From Demequina gelatinilytica (GTDB taxonomy: Bacteria; Actinomycetota; Actinomycetes; Actinomycetales; Demequinaceae), in assembly GCF_000971115.1 (NCBI RefSeq), contig NZ_BBLV01000006.1:160649-224648 (forward strand): a DNA stretch of 64,000 bases. The letters run 5' to 3'. Each line of letters starts with the position of its first letter. Positions within the stretch are counted from its first letter, which is position 1. A program made the translations under genes and the position numbers. Below, in pieces: positions 15,441 to 24,800 of the stretch. Below the pieces are notes generated by a model that searched no databases, had not been told where the DNA came from, and saw nothing but the letters and a program-made list of their open reading frames with translations.

Positions 15441-17141
15441 TCAGGCGCTCTCCTCACCGGCGGGCTCGACGGTGAGCCAGACGGTGGAGTCCGGGGGGAG
15501 CATCCCGTCGGCGAGCGGCGCGCTCGTGAGGAGGATGCCCGTGTGGGGCGGCAGCGCGACGGGCGCCGCCCCGAGGTTGGTGAGGCAGACGCACGACGCG
15601 CCGCGGCGGAAGGCGATGACATCGCCCGGGAGGTCGAGCCACGTGAGCTCCCCCGCGCGCAGGTCGGTGCGGTTGCGGCGCAGCGCGAGCGCGTCGCGGT
15701 AGAGCAGCAGCATGGAGGAGGGGTCGCCCTCCTGGCGCTCGACGGCGAGCGCCGCGAAGACGGCGGGCTGCGGCAGCCAGGGCGCCGCCGCATCGTCCCC
15801 GCCGAAGCCGAGCGACGCCCCGCTCCCGGTCCAGGGCAGCGGCACGCGACAGCCGTCCCGGCCGGGGTCGACGCCGCCCGAGCGGAAGTGCATGGGGTCC
15901 TCGATGACGTCGAGCGGGAGCTCGGCCTCGGGGAGGCCCAGCTCGTCGCCCTGGTAGACGTAGAGGCAGCCCGGAAGCGCGGCGGTCAGCAGCGCCGCCG
16001 CGCGGGCGCGCCGCGTGCCGAGAGCGAGGTCCGTGGGCGTGCCGAAGCGCTTGCGGTCGAAGGCGAAGCCCGAGTCCTCTCGGCCGTAGCGGGTCACCGG
16101 ACGCGTGATGTCGTGGTTGGACAGCACCCAGGTCGCCGGCGCGCCGACCGGCGCGTGCTCGGCGAGGGTCCGCGTGATCGAGGCGCGCATCGCACGCGCG
16201 TCCCACGGCTGGGTCATGAAGTCGAAGTTGAAGGCCGTGTGCATCTCGTCGGGGCGGAGGTACCGCGCGAAGCGCGCGGCGTCTTCGAGCCACACCTCGC
16301 CCACCAGCACGCGGGGCTCGTCGTACGAGTCCGCCACCGCGCGCCATGCGCGGTAGATGTCGTGGATCTCGTCGCGGTCGACGTGGGGGTGCTCGCCCGG
16401 GCTCGGCCGCTCCGGCAGCATCGGCAGCGCCGCGTCCTTGACCGGCAGGGCCGCGGAGTCGATGCGGACGCCGGCGACGCCGCGGTCGAACCAGAAGCGG
16501 AGCACGTCCTCGTGCTCGGCGCGGACGTCGGGGTGGTTCCAGTTGAGGTCGGGCTGCTCGGGCGTGAAGAGGTGGAGGTACCACTCGCCGGGCGTGCCGT
16601 CGGGGTTCTCGGTGCGCGTCCACGTGGAGCCCTGGAAGCTCGAGACCCAGTCGGTCGGGGCGAGCTCGCCTGCGTCGCCGCCGCCCTCGTGGAACCAGAA
16701 GCGCTCGCGCTCGGGGCTGCCCGGACCGGCCGCGAGCGCCGCCTGGAACCACGGGTGCCGGTCGCTCACATGGTTGGGGACGATGTCGATGATGGTCCGG
16801 ATGCCCACGGCGCGCGCCTCGGTGATGAGCGCCTCGGCATCGGCGAGCGTGCCGAACATCGGGTGGATGCCGCGGTAGTCCTCGATGTCGTAGCCGCCGT
16901 CCGCGAGCGGGCTCGGGTACCAGGGGTTGAACCACAGCGCGTCGACGCCCAGAGCGGCCAGGTACGGCAGCCGCGAGCGCACACCCGCGAGGTCGCCGGT
17001 GCCGTCCCCGTCGCCATCCGCGAACGAGCGGACGTACACCTGGTAGATCACCGCGGTGCGCCACCAGTCGAGGTCGGCATCGACCGCGGCGGGCGCAGCT
17101 TCGGCCGCGGAGGCCGCCGGGCTCAGGACGTCGTTGTCCAC
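15441..17141 (-). CDS. GH13 alpha-glucosidase (oligo-1,6-glucosidase/AglA group)
   Basis: A 566-aa intracellular enzyme without signal peptide. The TIM barrel shows all GH13 regions: D-I-V-P-N-H at 119-124, G-V-R-I-D-S-A with nucleophile Asp228, V-L-V-G-E-V-W with acid/base Glu282, and L-S-N-H-D with Asp344. G-D-G-D-G-T-G-D near residue 43-50 and Y-Q-G-D-E-L-G-L-P later fit the alpha-glucosidase/oligo-1,6-glucosidase subfamilies rather than alpha-amylase. The GTG start was chosen for its AAGGAG site; 13 more in-frame codons upstream lack one. It is the first structural gene behind the LacI regulator and hydrolyses the imported glucoside. Whether it prefers maltose, isomaltose or sucrose cannot be told. 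Confidence 0.93.
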   Translation of the reverse strand: MDNDVLSPAASAAEAAPAAVDADLDWWRTAVIYQVYVRSFADGDGDGTGDLAGVRSRLPYLAALGVDALWFNPWYPSPLADGGYDIEDYRGIHPMFGTLADAEALITEARAVGIRTIIDIVPNHVSDRHPWFQAALAAGPGSPERERFWFHEGGGDAGELAPTDWVSSFQGSTWTRTENPDGTPGEWYLHLFTPEQPDLNWNHPDVRAEHEDVLRFWFDRGVAGVRIDSAALPVKDAALPMLPERPSPGEHPHVDRDEIHDIYRAWRAVADSYDEPRVLVGEVWLEDAARFARYLRPDEMHTAFNFDFMTQPWDARAMRASITRTLAEHAPVGAPATWVLSNHDITRPVTRYGREDSGFAFDRKRFGTPTDLALGTRRARAAALLTAALPGCLYVYQGDELGLPEAELPLDVIEDPMHFRSGGVDPGRDGCRVPLPWTGSGASLGFGGDDAAAPWLPQPAVFAALAVERQEGDPSSMLLLYRDALALRRNRTDLRAGELTWLDLPGDVIAFRRGASCVCLTNLGAAPVALPPHTGILLTSAPLADGMLPPDSTVWLTVEPAGEESA

Positions 17142-17260
17142 GTCGCTCCTTGCATCGTCTTCGATCGGGACTACACACAACGTAACTTCGCGAGTAGATC
17201 AATGCAAGTTTTTGACAATGTAGAGAAAGATTGCGATTGCATAACGGCACGGGGTGCGGA
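17142..17260 (-). promoter_or_regulatory. Promoter/operator region of the alpha-glucoside operon
   Basis: A distinctly A/T-rich patch directly before the GH13 gene. TGCAAGTTTTTGAC at 17203-17216 shares 9 of 14 positions with the CGCAAGAACTTGCG element in front of lacI, so it may be an operator. On the minus strand TTGTCA followed by TACTCG about 16 bp later, or TTGCAT with TACGTT at 17 bp, could serve as -35/-10. Confidence 0.45.
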
Positions 17261-17303
17261 CTCGTGGTGGATCACCGCGCATCATCCCTGGCAGCGCTCG
17301 CTG

Positions 17304-17352
17304 GCGGGACATGAGGGTCGGATCAGGCCGCGATCCAGCCGCCATGTCCCGC
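17304..17352 (-). terminator. Hairpin behind the alpha-glucoside lacI gene
   Basis: Inverted repeat GCGGGACATG / CATGTCCCGC with a second inner pair GGATC / GATCC, 45 bp after the LacI-family stop codon. It probably separates the regulator transcript from the GH13 operon. Confidence 0.55.
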
Positions 17353-17396
17353 TGGGACGAGGCGGATGCGCACACGCGGCGCGCGCGGCAGGGCCG

Positions 17397-18407
17397 TCAG
17401 GCCGCGGGCACCGGGCCCGTCGAGGCCCGGAGCACCAGCTCGGGCTCGAAGAGGAGCTCGTCACCGGGCTGCGCGGTGCCGGCGATCTGACCGAGCAGCA
17501 TGTCGATCACCGCGCGGCCCATCGCGTCGATCGGCTGACGCACGGTGGTGAGCGGGGGCTCGGTGAAGGCCATCAGCGCGGAGTCGTCGAAGCCGATCAC
17601 CGACACGTCCCCCGGCACGGCCAGCCCCGCGCGCCGAGCGGCGCGGATCGCGCCGAGCGCGAGCGGATCCGACGCGCACACGAGAGCGGTCGCACCCGCG
17701 CCGAGCAGCCGCGTCGCGCCGGCCTGGCCCGACTCGATGGAGTACAGGCCGTTGACCACGAGCGCGGGGTCGAAGCCCACGCCCAGGCGGTCGAGCACGC
17801 GCCGCGCCCCCTCGAGCTTGCGCCGCGAGGGCTGGTGGCCGGCGGGGCCGAGCAGCAGGCCGATGCGGCGGTGGCCCAGCTGGTGCAGGTGGAGGACGGC
17901 CTGCTCGGCGGCGAAGGAGTCGTCGGTCGAGACGGTCGCGAAATCCAGCTCGGGCACCGGCGCGCTCACCAGCACCGTCGGGAGGTTCACCTGGGCGAGC
18001 CGCGCATAGTGCTCATGCGGCGCATCGGCCTCGGTGTAGTTGCCGCCCAGGAAGATCACGCCGCTCACCTGCTGCGCCAGCAGGAGGTCGACGTAGTCCG
18101 ACTCGGTGATGCCGCCCGCGTTCTGGGTGCATAGGAGCGGCGTGTAGCCGTTCTGCGCGAGCGCTCCGCCGATGATCTCGGCGAGCGCGGGGAAGATCGG
18201 GTTCTGGAGCTCGGGGAGGACGAGCCCGACCAGACGGGCGCGCTCGCCACGGAGCTTGGTGGGGCGCTCGTAGCCGAGCACGTCGAGCGCGGTCAGCACG
18301 GCCTGGCGGGTCGAATCCGAGACGCCCGGCTTGCCGTTGAGGACACGGCTGACCGTGGCCTCGCTCACCCCGACCTTGCGGGCGACCTCGGCAAGCCTCT
18401 TCGACAT
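17397..18407 (-). CDS. LacI-family regulator of the alpha-glucoside operon
   Basis: A 336-aa repressor. The N-terminal helix-turn-helix reads L-A-E-V-A-R-K-V-G-V-S-E-A-T-V-S-R-V-L-N, followed by the hinge helix and a periplasmic-binding-like ligand domain (G-L-V-L-P-E-L-Q-N-P-I-F, later V-I-G-F-D-D-S and T-V-R-Q-P). It sits directly upstream of GH13 and its transporter, the classic position for a maltose/alpha-glucoside repressor. Palindromes rich in GCAAG half-sites just before its ATG suggest autoregulation. The inducing sugar is unknown. Confidence 0.93.
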   Translation of the reverse strand: MSKRLAEVARKVGVSEATVSRVLNGKPGVSDSTRQAVLTALDVLGYERPTKLRGERARLVGLVLPELQNPIFPALAEIIGGALAQNGYTPLLCTQNAGGITESDYVDLLLAQQVSGVIFLGGNYTEADAPHEHYARLAQVNLPTVLVSAPVPELDFATVSTDDSFAAEQAVLHLHQLGHRRIGLLLGPAGHQPSRRKLEGARRVLDRLGVGFDPALVVNGLYSIESGQAGATRLLGAGATALVCASDPLALGAIRAARRAGLAVPGDVSVIGFDDSALMAFTEPPLTTVRQPIDAMGRAVIDMLLGQIAGTAQPGDELLFEPELVLRASTGPVPAA

Positions 18408-18408
18408 G

Positions 18409-18445
18409 GCGCAAGACTACGCAAGAACTTGCGCGATCGCGCAAG
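18409..18445. promoter_or_regulatory. GCAAG palindromes between upp and lacI (operator, possibly also upp terminator)
   Basis: The 49-bp gap contains CGCAAGAACTTGCG (18420-18433) and the perfect 18-bp palindrome CTTGCGCGATCGCGCAAG (18428-18445), plus a third GCGCAAG half-site. They overlap, so this looks like a tandem operator for the LacI protein. The second palindrome begins 11 bp after the upp stop and could also fold as a hairpin ending upp. Confidence 0.55.
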
Positions 18446-18456
18446 ACCCCGGCGGG

Positions 18457-19098
18457 TCAGAGGTCGACGATGCCGTACAGACGGTCTCCCGCGTCGCCGA
18501 GGCCCGGCACGATGTAGCCGACCTCGTTGAGCTTCTCGTCGACCTGCGCGACCACCACGGAGACGTCGGCGCGGTCGCCGACCTTCTCCTGGACGTGCTG
18601 GATGCCCTCGGGCGCCGCGAGCAGGCACACGCACGTCACGTCGGTCGCGCCGCGCTCGAGCACGTACTCGATCGCCATGACGAGCGAGCCGCCGGTCGCG
18701 AGCATCGGGTCGATGAGGAACACCTGACGGCCCGTGAGGTCGTCGGGGAGGCGGTTCGCGTAGGTGATCGCCTCGAGCGTCTCCTCGTCGCGCTTGAGGC
18801 CCAGGAAGCCCACCTCGGCGCTCGGGATGAGGCGCGTCATGCCGTCGAGCATGCCCAGGCCCGCCCGCAGGATGGGGACGATGATCGGGGCCGGGTCGGC
18901 GATCTTGGTGCCGGTGGTCGCGGTGAGCGGCGTCTCGACCTCGCACTCCTCGACGCGCACGTCGCGCGTCGCCTCGTAGGCGAGGAGCGTCACCAGCTCG
19001 TCCACCAGGAGGCGGAACGTCGGCGACTTGGTGTTCTTGTCGCGCAGGACGGTGACCTTGTGACGGATGAGCGGGTGGTCCGCGACGTGCAGGTGCAT
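18457..19098 (-). CDS. upp: Uracil phosphoribosyltransferase
   Basis: A 213-aa enzyme that makes UMP from uracil and PRPP in pyrimidine salvage. Full-length and colinear with the family: H-P-L-I-R-H-K at residues 8-14, [11 protein letters not shown] at about 73-83, the PRPP loop [13 protein letters not shown] at about 125-137, and the C-terminal uracil-binding [13 protein letters not shown]. It is divergent from tadA with an 83-bp gap. No PyrR- or riboswitch-like leader was seen. Confidence 0.97.
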   Translation of the reverse strand: MHLHVADHPLIRHKVTVLRDKNTKSPTFRLLVDELVTLLAYEATRDVRVEECEVETPLTATTGTKIADPAPIIVPILRAGLGMLDGMTRLIPSAEVGFLGLKRDEETLEAITYANRLPDDLTGRQVFLIDPMLATGGSLVMAIEYVLERGATDVTCVCLLAAPEGIQHVQEKVGDRADVSVVVAQVDEKLNEVGYIVPGLGDAGDRLYGIVDL

Positions 19099-19181
19099 GG
19101 TCCGAGACTATCGTCTCGAGCGGCGCATCTCCCGGGTAGTCCGCCCGGGTCGGCAGGCCGATGCGCCGGTAGCCTGGCCAC

Positions 19182-19637
19182 GTGAGAGGACGCTGGGACG
19201 ATGCGATGGGCGAGGCCCTCGTGCAGGCCCGGCTCGCCGCGGACGCGGGCGACGTCCCGGTCGGCGCCGTGGTCCTCTCCCCCTCGGGCGAGATCATCGG
19301 CACCGGGCGCAACCTGCGCGAGGCCGAGGGCGACCCCTCCGCCCATGCCGAGGTGGTCGCGATCCGGGCCGCCGCATCGTCCTTGGGGACCTGGCGGCTC
19401 GACGGCTGCACGCTCGTGGTCACGCTGGAGCCGTGCCTCATGTGCGCCGGTGCGATCCTCCAGGCGCGCATCCCGCGGCTCGTGCTGGGCGCGTGGGACG
19501 CCAAGGCCGGCGCGACCGGCTCCCAGTGGGACGTGGTGCGCGACGCGCGCATCGGCGCCAAGGTCGAGGTGACGTCAGGCGTGCGTGCCGACGAGTCGGC
19601 CGATCTGCTCGCGGAGTTCTTCGAGGCGAAGCGCTAG
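19182..19637 (+). CDS. tadA: tRNA-specific adenosine deaminase
   Basis: A 151-aa zinc deaminase that converts A34 to inosine in tRNA-Arg(ACG). The catalytic motif H-A-E (His55, Glu57) and P-C-L-M-C (Cys85, Cys88) provide the zinc ligands and proton shuttle. The N-terminal V-P-V-G-A-V-V strand is typical. The GTG start fits the family length. The next gene starts 1 bp after its stop codon, so the two are probably co-transcribed. TadA and upp are common neighbours in actinobacteria. Confidence 0.96.
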   Translation: MRGRWDDAMGEALVQARLAADAGDVPVGAVVLSPSGEIIGTGRNLREAEGDPSAHAEVVAIRAAASSLGTWRLDGCTLVVTLEPCLMCAGAILQARIPRLVLGAWDAKAGATGSQWDVVRDARIGAKVEVTSGVRADESADLLAEFFEAKR

Positions 19638-20735
19638 ATGTCCGAGGAGCCCCGCAAGCGCGACGTGTGGCGCCACGGCATGAAGCGCGCCGTGGTGAGC
19701 CTGGGCACCATGGTCCCCGCGAAGGAGCCGCGCTGGCCCATCGCGCTCCAGGCGGCCGTGGTGCTCACGGTGCCGATCCTGGTGGGCATCGCCTTCGGCC
19801 GCGTGGACCTGGGGCTGATCGCCGCCACCGGCGCCTTCACCGTGCCGTATTTCGCGGCGCTGCCGCGGCTCGAGCGGTTGCGCCTGCGACCGATCGCCGG
19901 CCTGGGCCTGGTGCTCACCAGCATCCTGGGCGCCACGCTCGCGCCGCACCCGTGGCTCTCCGCGCTGGGGCTGATCGCGGTCGCGGTGCTCGTCGCGATC
20001 TCCGTGCACGGCTACCGGCTCGGGGCCCCCGGACCGCTGTTCCCGATCCTCGTCTACGGCATGTCGGGCCATGCGGTGAACGGCGGGGTGCCGCCGCTCG
20101 TGCTCGTGGGGACGGTGGCCGCGGGCTGCGCGTGGGCCGTGGTCGCGAGCATCGCGCCTCTGGTGAGGCGGGTGCACTGGCAGATCACGCCCCGACCTCT
20201 CTCGGTGCTGCTCGCGCGGCCCGCATGGGATCGCGGCGCCAAGGAGCTCGTGTGGCGTACCGCGATCGTCGCGGTGCTGGGCACGGCGCTGTCGCTGCTG
20301 TTCGTGGACCCCGATCGCGCCTACTGGACCGTCGCGGCCGGCGTGGTCGTCATCGGCGTGGTGCCCGGACGCGGCCCGGCGGTGACCCGCGGGCTGCATC
20401 GTGCCGTGGGGACCGTGCTCGGCGTGGGGGTCTACCTCGCGATCGCGTACTCGGGGATGCCCGCGGTGGCGCTCGCGCTCACGCTCGGGACCCTGCAGTT
20501 CATCACCGAGCTGGCCATCACGCGCCACTACGCGATCGCCGTCACGGCGGTCACGCCGATGGCGCTCGTGATCGTGACCGCCTCGGCCGGGGAGCTCGGC
20601 GACCTGGCCGTCACGGGAGAGCGGATCCTCGACACGGCACTCGGTGCGGGGCTCGCGGTGGCAACCGCCCTGCTACACCCGCCAGCGCCACCGGATCCGG
20701 CCGGCCGCATGGCCCCACCGCATCGGCCCGATTAG
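19638..20735 (+). CDS. FUSC-family membrane protein (aromatic acid exporter-like)
   Basis: A 365-aa protein with about ten hydrophobic segments arranged as two similar halves. The second half has the F-V-D-P-D-R-A-Y-W-T-V-A-A-G-V-V-V-I and R-G-L-H-R-A-V-G-T-V-L-G sequence that is the signature of FUSC/YccS-like proteins. Such proteins are thought to move aromatic acids or similar compounds out of the cell; the substrate here is unknown. It starts directly after tadA. A close paralogue lies at 36333-37418. Confidence 0.85.
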   Translation: MSEEPRKRDVWRHGMKRAVVSLGTMVPAKEPRWPIALQAAVVLTVPILVGIAFGRVDLGLIAATGAFTVPYFAALPRLERLRLRPIAGLGLVLTSILGATLAPHPWLSALGLIAVAVLVAISVHGYRLGAPGPLFPILVYGMSGHAVNGGVPPLVLVGTVAAGCAWAVVASIAPLVRRVHWQITPRPLSVLLARPAWDRGAKELVWRTAIVAVLGTALSLLFVDPDRAYWTVAAGVVVIGVVPGRGPAVTRGLHRAVGTVLGVGVYLAIAYSGMPAVALALTLGTLQFITELAITRHYAIAVTAVTPMALVIVTASAGELGDLAVTGERILDTALGAGLAVATALLHPPAPPDPAGRMAPPHRPD

Positions 20736-20769
20736 GTTTTTCAGTTCACGTTCCTGTAATCTCTTTCGC

Positions 20770-20860
20770 GGTGACGTGTCCGAGCGGCCGAAGGTGCAGC
20801 ACTCGAAATGCTGTGTACGGTAACCCCGTACCGTGGGTTCAAATCCCACCGTCACCGCCA
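20770..20860 (+). tRNA. tRNA-Ser (anticodon CGA)
   Basis: A type II tRNA of 91 nt with the CCA encoded. The acceptor stem GGTGACG pairs with CGTCACC, the anticodon arm is CAGCA-CTCGAAA-TGCTG (anticodon CGA), a long variable arm follows, and the T arm has GGTTCAAATCC. Its 3' part is nearly duplicated 0.9 kb downstream. Confidence 0.96.
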
Positions 20861-20866
20861 CAGAAG

Positions 20867-20910
20867 AGGGCCTGTTCCTCCTGGTAATCCCAGGGGAGCA
20901 GGCCCTTTCT
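20867..20910 (+). terminator. Terminator of tRNA-Ser(CGA)
   Basis: Stem AGGGCCTG / CAGGCCCT continued inward by CTGG/CCAG pairs around TAAT, followed by TTTCT. It begins 7 bp after the tRNA. Confidence 0.8.
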
Positions 20911-20978
20911 GCTGTTGCTGGTGGGCCGCGCAGCGATCGCGAGCCAGCGCGCAGGCGCCGCGCGGCCGTATCGGAGGC

Positions 20979-21353
20979 TCAGCCCTCGACGTTCGTCAGG
21001 GATCCGTCCTCGTGGAACGTCACCGTATGGTCCGGGCACGCGGACTCCTCGATACGCGCCAGCACTTCACCGTCCTCGGTCTCCACGCGGATGGCATCGC
21101 CCCAGCACTTATCCGCCGCCACGTAGTCGCGATGACCCGCGCTGTAAGTGAGTCCGCCCCCGCTTGCGCCCGGCACCTCGATGAAGAAGACAACAGTGAT
21201 CGAGGAGTCGTTGACCAGGGCGGCCTGTGGACGTGCAGGATCAATCGCAATCAGACAGCCTCCAAGGGTGGCCGTCGAGACCATGCCGATCGCGGCGAGG
21301 AGCGGCGCCACGCGGAGCCGCAGATCCCCTGGAACACGCCCCGAAGCGCTCAT
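20979..21353 (-). CDS. Small putative lipoprotein
   Basis: A 124-aa protein of unknown function. The ATG has a GGAGG site. A signal peptide of about 30 residues with an Arg-containing N-region and the core A-P-L-L-A-A-I-G-M-V ends in a lipobox-like T-L-G-G-C, suggesting lipid anchoring. The mature part has a few Cys and is predicted mostly beta (A-A-L-V-N-D-S-S-I-T-V-V-F-F, V-T-F-H-E-D-G-S). It lies alone between tRNA-Ser(CGA) and the partial copy of that tRNA's 3' end, so it may be cargo of a decayed integrative element. Confidence 0.65.
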   Translation of the reverse strand: MSASGRVPGDLRLRVAPLLAAIGMVSTATLGGCLIAIDPARPQAALVNDSSITVVFFIEVPGASGGGLTYSAGHRDYVAADKCWGDAIRVETEDGEVLARIEESACPDHTVTFHEDGSLTNVEG

Positions 21354-21422
21354 CCCGCCCCCTCCGCGGACGCCCTCAGCGGCGCCGCGCGCGACCATCT
21401 ACCCGCAGGTGACCGAGCGGTG

Positions 21423-21600
21423 TCAAGCACCCAGGTCGGCTCGGGTCCCCAGCGAGCGTACCGATCCGTTCTGCGACGGCTGCGGCGAGCCCAGCTTCCC
21501 CCCGAGCAGCTCCGTGAGGTGCTTCACGAAGTCCCACCGGGGCGGCCCGCCGAGCGCGGTCGCGTTCGCCGCTGCCTCGAGCACCTCGCGCGACGCCGTC
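21423..21600 (-). pseudogene. Gene fragment resembling the C-terminus of the 503-aa membrane protein at 33449-34960
   Basis: On the minus strand the frame encodes T-A-L-G-G-P-P-R-W-D-F-V-K-H-L-T-E-L. The C-terminus of the 503-aa protein reads T-A-L-G-G-P-F-W-F-D-L-M-K-Q-L-T-G-L: 11 of 18 positions agree and the end-of-protein location is the same. No membrane domain or start-side homology can be seen upstream, so this looks like the broken tail of a second copy. Its 5' limit is uncertain. Confidence 0.5.
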
Positions 21601-21750
21601 GCCGAGGCATGACGCAAGGCGCACGCGCGTAGCAAGAACAGCGCGCAAGTCGTCGTGAGCCCACCTGAGGCGACCGATGCTCGCCGATGGACCTCCCCTC
21701 ATCTACGAGGCGAAGTCGTGAATCGCGCCGACCCACGCGCAGCGCGAAAC

Positions 21751-21775
21751 GGGTCCAGATCCCACCGTCACCGCC
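21751..21775 (+). repeat. Near-copy of the tRNA-Ser(CGA) 3' end (candidate att site)
   Basis: A 25-nt sequence differing at only two positions from 20835-20859 in the tRNA (T arm plus acceptor). The last 17 nt, ATCCCACCGTCACCGCC, are identical. No 5' tRNA half exists nearby. Duplication of a tRNA 3' end in direct orientation is what tyrosine-recombinase integration leaves at the far side of an inserted element. The bounded segment is only 0.9 kb and has no integrase. Confidence 0.65.
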
Positions 21776-21781
21776 CTTGGA

Positions 21782-21814
21782 GAAGCCCGCCTCGCCACGT
21801 GCGAGGCGGGCTTC
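21782..21814 (-). terminator. Terminator of the giant-protein operon
   Basis: Perfect 13-bp stem GAAGCCCGCCTCG / CGAGGCGGGCTTC with a 7-nt loop, 15 bp after the stop codon of the 1105-aa gene. It may act from both sides. Confidence 0.75.
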
Positions 21815-21829
21815 CTGCTTGTCGCTGCG

Positions 21830-24800
21830 TCAGCTCGACACGAGGTCCAGCGCGGGCGACGGCCGCCCCACCGGGTCGTACACGCGCACCCGATACGACG
21901 TCCCCAGCGGGATGACCTCCCCCGGCGGCTCGGCGAGGACCAGCGGCGCCGAGGCCACGTCCCCCGCCGCGAGGATGCTCCACTCCTCGCCCGGTCGCGC
22001 ATGCCAGGCCTCGAAGCGCCAGGGGCCCAGCAGCGTGGGCGCGAGCCCGGACGGATGCGACACGGTGAGCGTGAGGTCGCTCGTGCCACCCGGCGCCGCG
22101 GTACCCCCGAGCGCGTCGAGCAGCGGCGCCGCGGGCGGCTCGAGCGGCACGGTCGCGACCCCGACGGGATCGGACTCCCTGCTCCACATCCCGGGCACGG
22201 AGGACCCGGACTCGGGCGCACCTTGGACCTGCGCGAGCCACTGGTATCGAGCGAATGCGGTGAGGAGCGCACCCGGCGCGATCTGAGCCGAGCCCCGATC
22301 CCGCACGACCGCCCGCTGGCGTCCCGTCTGCGGATCGGGCGCGGACAGGGGCACCTCGGCCACCACGGGGGCGTGCATGGGGTCCGCCTGCGTGCCCCGG
22401 GTGCGGAAGATGCGTGCGGTGAGCGCGGGCGTGATCCCCGGCTCGACCTCGACGGTCACCTCGACCATGAGCGGAGGCTCCCCTGCGACCGGCGGCGACA
22501 GCGTGGCGGTGACCGCCGGACGTGGCGGCGGGTCCGAGTTGGGAACGCCGTAGAAGACGATGGGCAGCGCCCCCAGCGCGGGGCGCGCGCCTGTGCCGGG
22601 GGCCTCGACGGCGATCTTGTAGGCGTTGAGCACGCGGCTCGATCCCGACACCGCATGGCGGAACCGATGCGTGCCGGGCGAGGGCGAGCTCACGGCGCCG
22701 GGCAGCCGCTCGAACAGATGGTCCGGGAAGTCGCCCTGGATGTCTCGCATCAGGCCGGCGCGTGCCGCGCGGTCCAGGGTCCCGGAGATCGTCGCCGCCT
22801 CGCCGAAGCGGCCCTGGAGCCGCAGCCACGACACGAGCCTCACCTCGTCCGTGTAGTAGATGGCGAAGCTGGCCGCGCCGCCGGACGGCGCGCTCCAGGA
22901 CCGCTCGACCCAGGCGAGCCCGGTGGCGTCCGGTCGCGCCGAGTAGAGCAGCACGTCGGGGATGTCGAGCTGCGCGGGCGGGCGCGGATCGGACATGAGC
23001 AGGCGCAGCTCCTCCGACACCGCGGAGACCTGGCCGGCCGCATCGACCCAGACCGCCGTCACGATCATCCGACGCTGCTCCGTCGGCTGCAGGACGGGCC
23101 CGGACACCACCGCCGGCACGGCCCGCAGCGGCGCCTCGCCGGGCGGGGGCTCGTCGACGACGATCGCGGTGCCGACCGCGGCGGTGACGTCCGGCAGCGC
23201 GACCGGCACGGGCACCGGCTCGTCGACCCCGTGGTGGCGGAACGTGAGAACCGCGTGCGACAGCGGATGGGATCCAGGCGCGAGGCTCCCAGGCTCCGGC
23301 AGAGGCACGCGAAGGCTGAGGATCCCCCCGGTGGACGCAGCGGCGGTCGCGGACGGCCCCTGGTACGAGCCCAGCACCACCGGGCGCGGCGGCTTGGGAC
23401 GCGGGCCGGGGGCCGCGTCACGCGCCGAGAACTCCGACCAGCGCCCGAACCGATCCTGCTGAGCGCCGTGGTACCGCGCGGCGTCCGGTCCGGCGCGCCG
23501 ATCGCCCACGACACCCTGGCGCCCATCCTGATCCGCCAGCAGCCCGCCGTCGTCCAGGCTGGTGAGTCCCACCGTCAACGGCACATGCCAGCCCGAGGGC
23601 AGCTCGCGGTTGAGCTGACGATGCCCGCCGGGGACGGGCTGCTCCCGCTCCGCGGCGAGCGTCGCGCCCGGCAGCAGACCCTTGAGCGGAGCGACGACCT
23701 CGCGGACCACGTCTGGAGGCGGGACAGGCAGCCACGCGACATGAGCCGGCTCGAGCATCACCGGTGGCGGCGGCGGGGACGGGATCGCATCGCCGACGAC
23801 CGCGGCGATCGCGGCCATCACCAGATAGTCGTCCGCGTCCTCGAGGTCCCCGGTCAGCTCCTGGCCCTCCTGGCCCAGCACGCCCGCCCCGAACCCGTTC
23901 CACATCCTCGCGACCGTGATCGCGTTCAGGCTGCGATCGCCGAGGGGGATCGCGCCGTCGACCGGGAGCCCCGCCAGGCTCTCGGGCGTCGCCCCGATCG
24001 CGAGCGGATGGCGGAAGAAGCCGATCGCCCGGTAGAGGGCCAGGCCCGCCGGCGGGTCGAGGTCGAGGTCCTTGTAGCCGAGCCACGCGGCGACCCCGGG
24101 ATCCAACGAGCCCTGCAGCACCCTGAACAGATGGTTGACCTGGATCTCGCTCAGGTCGCCCGGCTCCGCCAACGCGTTCCCCGCCGCGTCCGTCACGGGG
24201 ATGGCCTCGGAGGCGACGAGCGGCAGGTCCGTGCCATCGATGAGCGCGTCGAGATCCCTGTCGAGCGGTTCGCCCAGCGCATGGACGCGGTCGCTCTCCT
24301 CCGCATCGCTGAACCCCGCGGCGACGGCGGGGCTCGTCGCCCCGACGGTCTCCTGCATCGGCCTGCGCTGAGGCGCCTGCTCACGTAGGTGGCCCTCGGC
24401 CCGCCCGAACGGATCGCTCACCGACAGATAGCGACGCCCCTCCGTGTGCGGGAGGTTGAGCACGCTGATCGACTCCCACTCGAGCTTGCCCAGATCGCTC
24501 GCGGCCAGCCACACCAGATCGACGATGACGCCGTCGCCCGTGACCTCCACCTCCGCGATCGAGGGGGCGCCGATCATGTACGGCGCCTCGCGGCGCTCGC
24601 CGAGCAGCGCCGGCGCCTCGCCCATCGCGGCGCCGTACGCCCTCATGCGCAGCGCGCCGGCCTGCTCCGATGCCAGCGCTGCGAGGCCGCTCGCCGAGCG
24701 GATCGGCTCAGGCGGCGCGACGGCGGGCCGGAAGGCCCTGGAGGCGGTCAGGTCGGGGCGGTTGAGGATGATCGGTCGTCTCAGATCGGGGCGCGGGCGC

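Noticed and set aside
20861..21830. A second intact tRNA-Ser gene at the 3'-end copy
   Set aside because: No matching GGTGACG acceptor 5' strand, D arm or anticodon arm could be found upstream of the T-arm copy.
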